A stretch of 6,178 nucleotides of DNA from Parachlamydiales bacterium. Its GTDB lineage: Bacteria > Chlamydiota > Chlamydiia > Chlamydiales > SM23-39. The DNA is taken from contig PLXF01000054.1 in assembly GCA_003151315.1 (NCBI GenBank), forward strand, positions 10,444 to 16,621, in the 5' to 3' direction. The position numbers were made by a program, and so were the translations under genes. The notes under the pieces were generated by a model, which saw only the letters and a program-made list of their open reading frames with translations, was not told the DNA's origin and did no database searches. Positions 5,055 to 6,178 of the stretch are shown here, in pieces (positions within the stretch are counted from its first letter, which is position 1; every line of letters begins with the position of its first letter).

Positions 5055-6104
5055 ATGAACCCTATCGATACTATATTTACTCCACAGAATACCTCTTGGC
5101 CGTCAAGTAGAGAAGAACCTATTGAAGAGTCAAAAGGGCTCTCGGACTCCGATGATAAAATGGGCCGTTCCCTAGATAGGGGATTTGCGCCGAGACGAGC
5201 GGCTATTGCCGAGAAAAAGATAGCCAAGCTAATGAGCTTGAATCAACAGCAAGTTGAGCCGTTTGCAAACAAGGCAGAGAGTGGAATCCAAAGGCTTATG
5301 GACTCGCGAATGATTGTCCGCAGAATAACAGCATCAAATAATGTAGATAATCTTATTAAATCTTTAGATACCCCCATGCTGAAGATCCATATGCTAGAGA
5401 AACCGCCTCTTCCGGATGTTTTGCAGCAAAAGAAGCACGGATTAGAAAATTCAAAAGATATACACATTAATGAAGTTGATAATGCTGCACAGCATTTGCA
5501 TTTAGATAACCCTCATGCAGATCATTCCGATTCCGATCATGACCTGGGAGGTTACATAGACGAACTGGCAATAGGAGAAGCAGCACATAAGGTGGAACAT
5601 CGCATGGGTAAACCGGCAGGAAGAGCTGTTGAATTGGTGGGCGGTCTTACTAGAAACCTAGGCGCTTCTAGTACACACCCTTGGAGAGATAGAGTTGTTT
5701 CGTCTGGTGTTCACCTCGCAATTCTTGAGACAATAGGACTGGTTGTGAAGAGAGTACCTGCTTATAAAGTTGTTGTGGTAGCGAATGTGGTTGCAGATGG
5801 GGCTAAGCAGATACAAAAAGAAGTAGAGAGCTCCTTAGTTTCTCACCCTATTGGAGAGTGTTGGACTTTAACAAACGTTCGGGAAGCCGCTGATTGTTTC
5901 GATCGTTTTCATGTAACCAATGGAGCGAAAACATTGGCACAAATAGCGCAAATTCCCGCAGCAGTTGTCCATAGTGTGCACCATGAAATAACGCATGAGA
6001 TTACAGAAAGTTTTAATCGCCTAGAGCAATGTGAAGAAAACATGCGGCAGTCATTAGAACCCGTAGGAGACCATCCCTCGACAGTAAGCGATGATTTTAA
6101 TTGA
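5055..6104 (+). CDS. Hypothetical protein with a His/Asp-rich stretch
   Basis: This 349-residue protein matches no family I recognise. The N-terminus is Ser/Glu/Asp-rich and probably disordered (1-40), followed by a basic helical stretch (41-60). Residues 136-163 are rich in His, Asp and Asn, including HLHLDNPHADHSDSDHD (147-163, five His and five Asp). That could bind divalent metal, or could simply be an acidic linker. Residues 219-250 hold two short apolar runs (LAILETIGLVV and KVVVVANVVADGA) separated by Lys-Arg-Val-Pro; this is too charged for a confident membrane hairpin. The C-terminal part has further His (HSVHHEITHEITE). Lysine use is normal (about 19 Lys), and GC is lower than in the genes before it. 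It begins MNPI, as the U-box protein begins MNPV. It is probably cotranscribed by position, but less clearly part of the same functional set. Confidence 0.9.
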   Translation: MNPIDTIFTPQNTSWPSSREEPIEESKGLSDSDDKMGRSLDRGFAPRRAAIAEKKIAKLMSLNQQQVEPFANKAESGIQRLMDSRMIVRRITASNNVDNLIKSLDTPMLKIHMLEKPPLPDVLQQKKHGLENSKDIHINEVDNAAQHLHLDNPHADHSDSDHDLGGYIDELAIGEAAHKVEHRMGKPAGRAVELVGGLTRNLGASSTHPWRDRVVSSGVHLAILETIGLVVKRVPAYKVVVVANVVADGAKQIQKEVESSLVSHPIGECWTLTNVREAADCFDRFHVTNGAKTLAQIAQIPAAVVHSVHHEITHEITESFNRLEQCEENMRQSLEPVGDHPSTVSDDFN

Positions 6105-6178
6105 GCGTTTATATACTGCTTCCGTAAAACGAAAGGGTTCTTCAATTACGAATGGTATATACTACAATCGGCCAAGAA
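6105..6178 (+). other. 3' flank without a gene; weak promoter-like site
   Basis: There is no gene here. TATATACT occurs twice (6110-6117 and 6156-6163). The second copy follows TGG and reads as an extended -10 element (TGGTATATA), possibly for a gene beyond the right edge, but no good -35 is seen. An imperfect hairpin (CTTCCGT-AAA-ACGAAAG) lies near 6118-6134, without a T-run, so I do not call it a terminator. Confidence 0.25.

Noticed and set aside
5055..5084. Shared MNP[V/I] N-terminus of the U-box protein and the last protein as a common secretion signal
   Set aside because: The match is only a few residues and may be chance; type III signals are not defined by such motifs.
4892..5110. 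Plus-strand open frame of 72 codons spanning the end of the U-box gene and the start of the next
   Set aside because: It overlaps two well-supported genes in another frame, has no clear ribosome site, and its product is of mixed, non-protein-like composition.
5709..5804. Two apolar runs in the last protein as a chlamydial Inc-type bilobed membrane hairpin
   Set aside because: The runs are short (about 11-13 residues) and broken by charged residues and proline, well below typical membrane-helix length.
6118..6134. Possible terminator hairpin after the last gene
   Set aside because: The stem is 7 bp with a mismatch and is not followed by a T-run; too weak to call.
5909..6145. Minus-strand open frame at the right end
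   Set aside because: It is almost fully antisense to the last gene, and its product (several scattered Cys and Trp) looks like reverse-strand noise.

Overview
The window is a dense, one-directional block of six plus-strand genes with almost no non-coding DNA and no RNA genes, mobile elements or CRISPR. The first gene runs in from the left edge. None of the six matches a metabolic or housekeeping family I recognise. Five are rich in predicted alpha-helix or coiled coil. One (3645-5036) carries a recognisable U-box, the RING-like E2-binding fold of eukaryotic ubiquitin ligases, followed by long coiled coils and a C-terminal membrane segment. A eukaryotic-type ubiquitin ligase domain among orphan coiled-coil genes points to a bacterium living inside eukaryotic cells. 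I favour an environmental chlamydia (Parachlamydiales-type), with Legionellales-like bacteria as the alternative. The taxon is an inference: no marker gene is present, and GC looks to be in the high forties percent.

Layout. 1-867: C-terminal part of a helical protein whose start lies outside the window. 864-2180: a paralogue of it, complete, with an extra N-terminal coiled coil. Both proteins contain the same ~110-residue helical module twice. 2183-3082: a protein with a Ser/His- and Pro-rich N-terminus and a coiled-coil body. 3079-3648: a small coiled-coil protein. 3645-5036: the U-box, coiled-coil, membrane-segment protein. 5055-6104: an unrelated-looking protein with a His/Asp-rich stretch. 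6105-6178: short flank without a gene.

The first five genes are packed as for translational coupling: ATGA overlaps at 864, 3079 and 3645, and a 2-base gap at 2181. They therefore probably make interacting proteins in fixed proportion. The U-box protein and the gene before it are strongly depleted in lysine (about 10 Lys to 44 Arg, and 3 Lys to 19 Arg). Depletion of this kind is known as a lysine desert in proteins that work next to ubiquitin-conjugating enzymes. The bias ends at the last gene, which also has lower GC and its own 18-base spacer, so it may be a separate unit. My working hypothesis is a multi-subunit, membrane-anchored ubiquitin-ligase effector set delivered into the host cell. 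The U-box and the lysine pattern are read from sequence; secretion, complex formation and ligase activity are not shown here.
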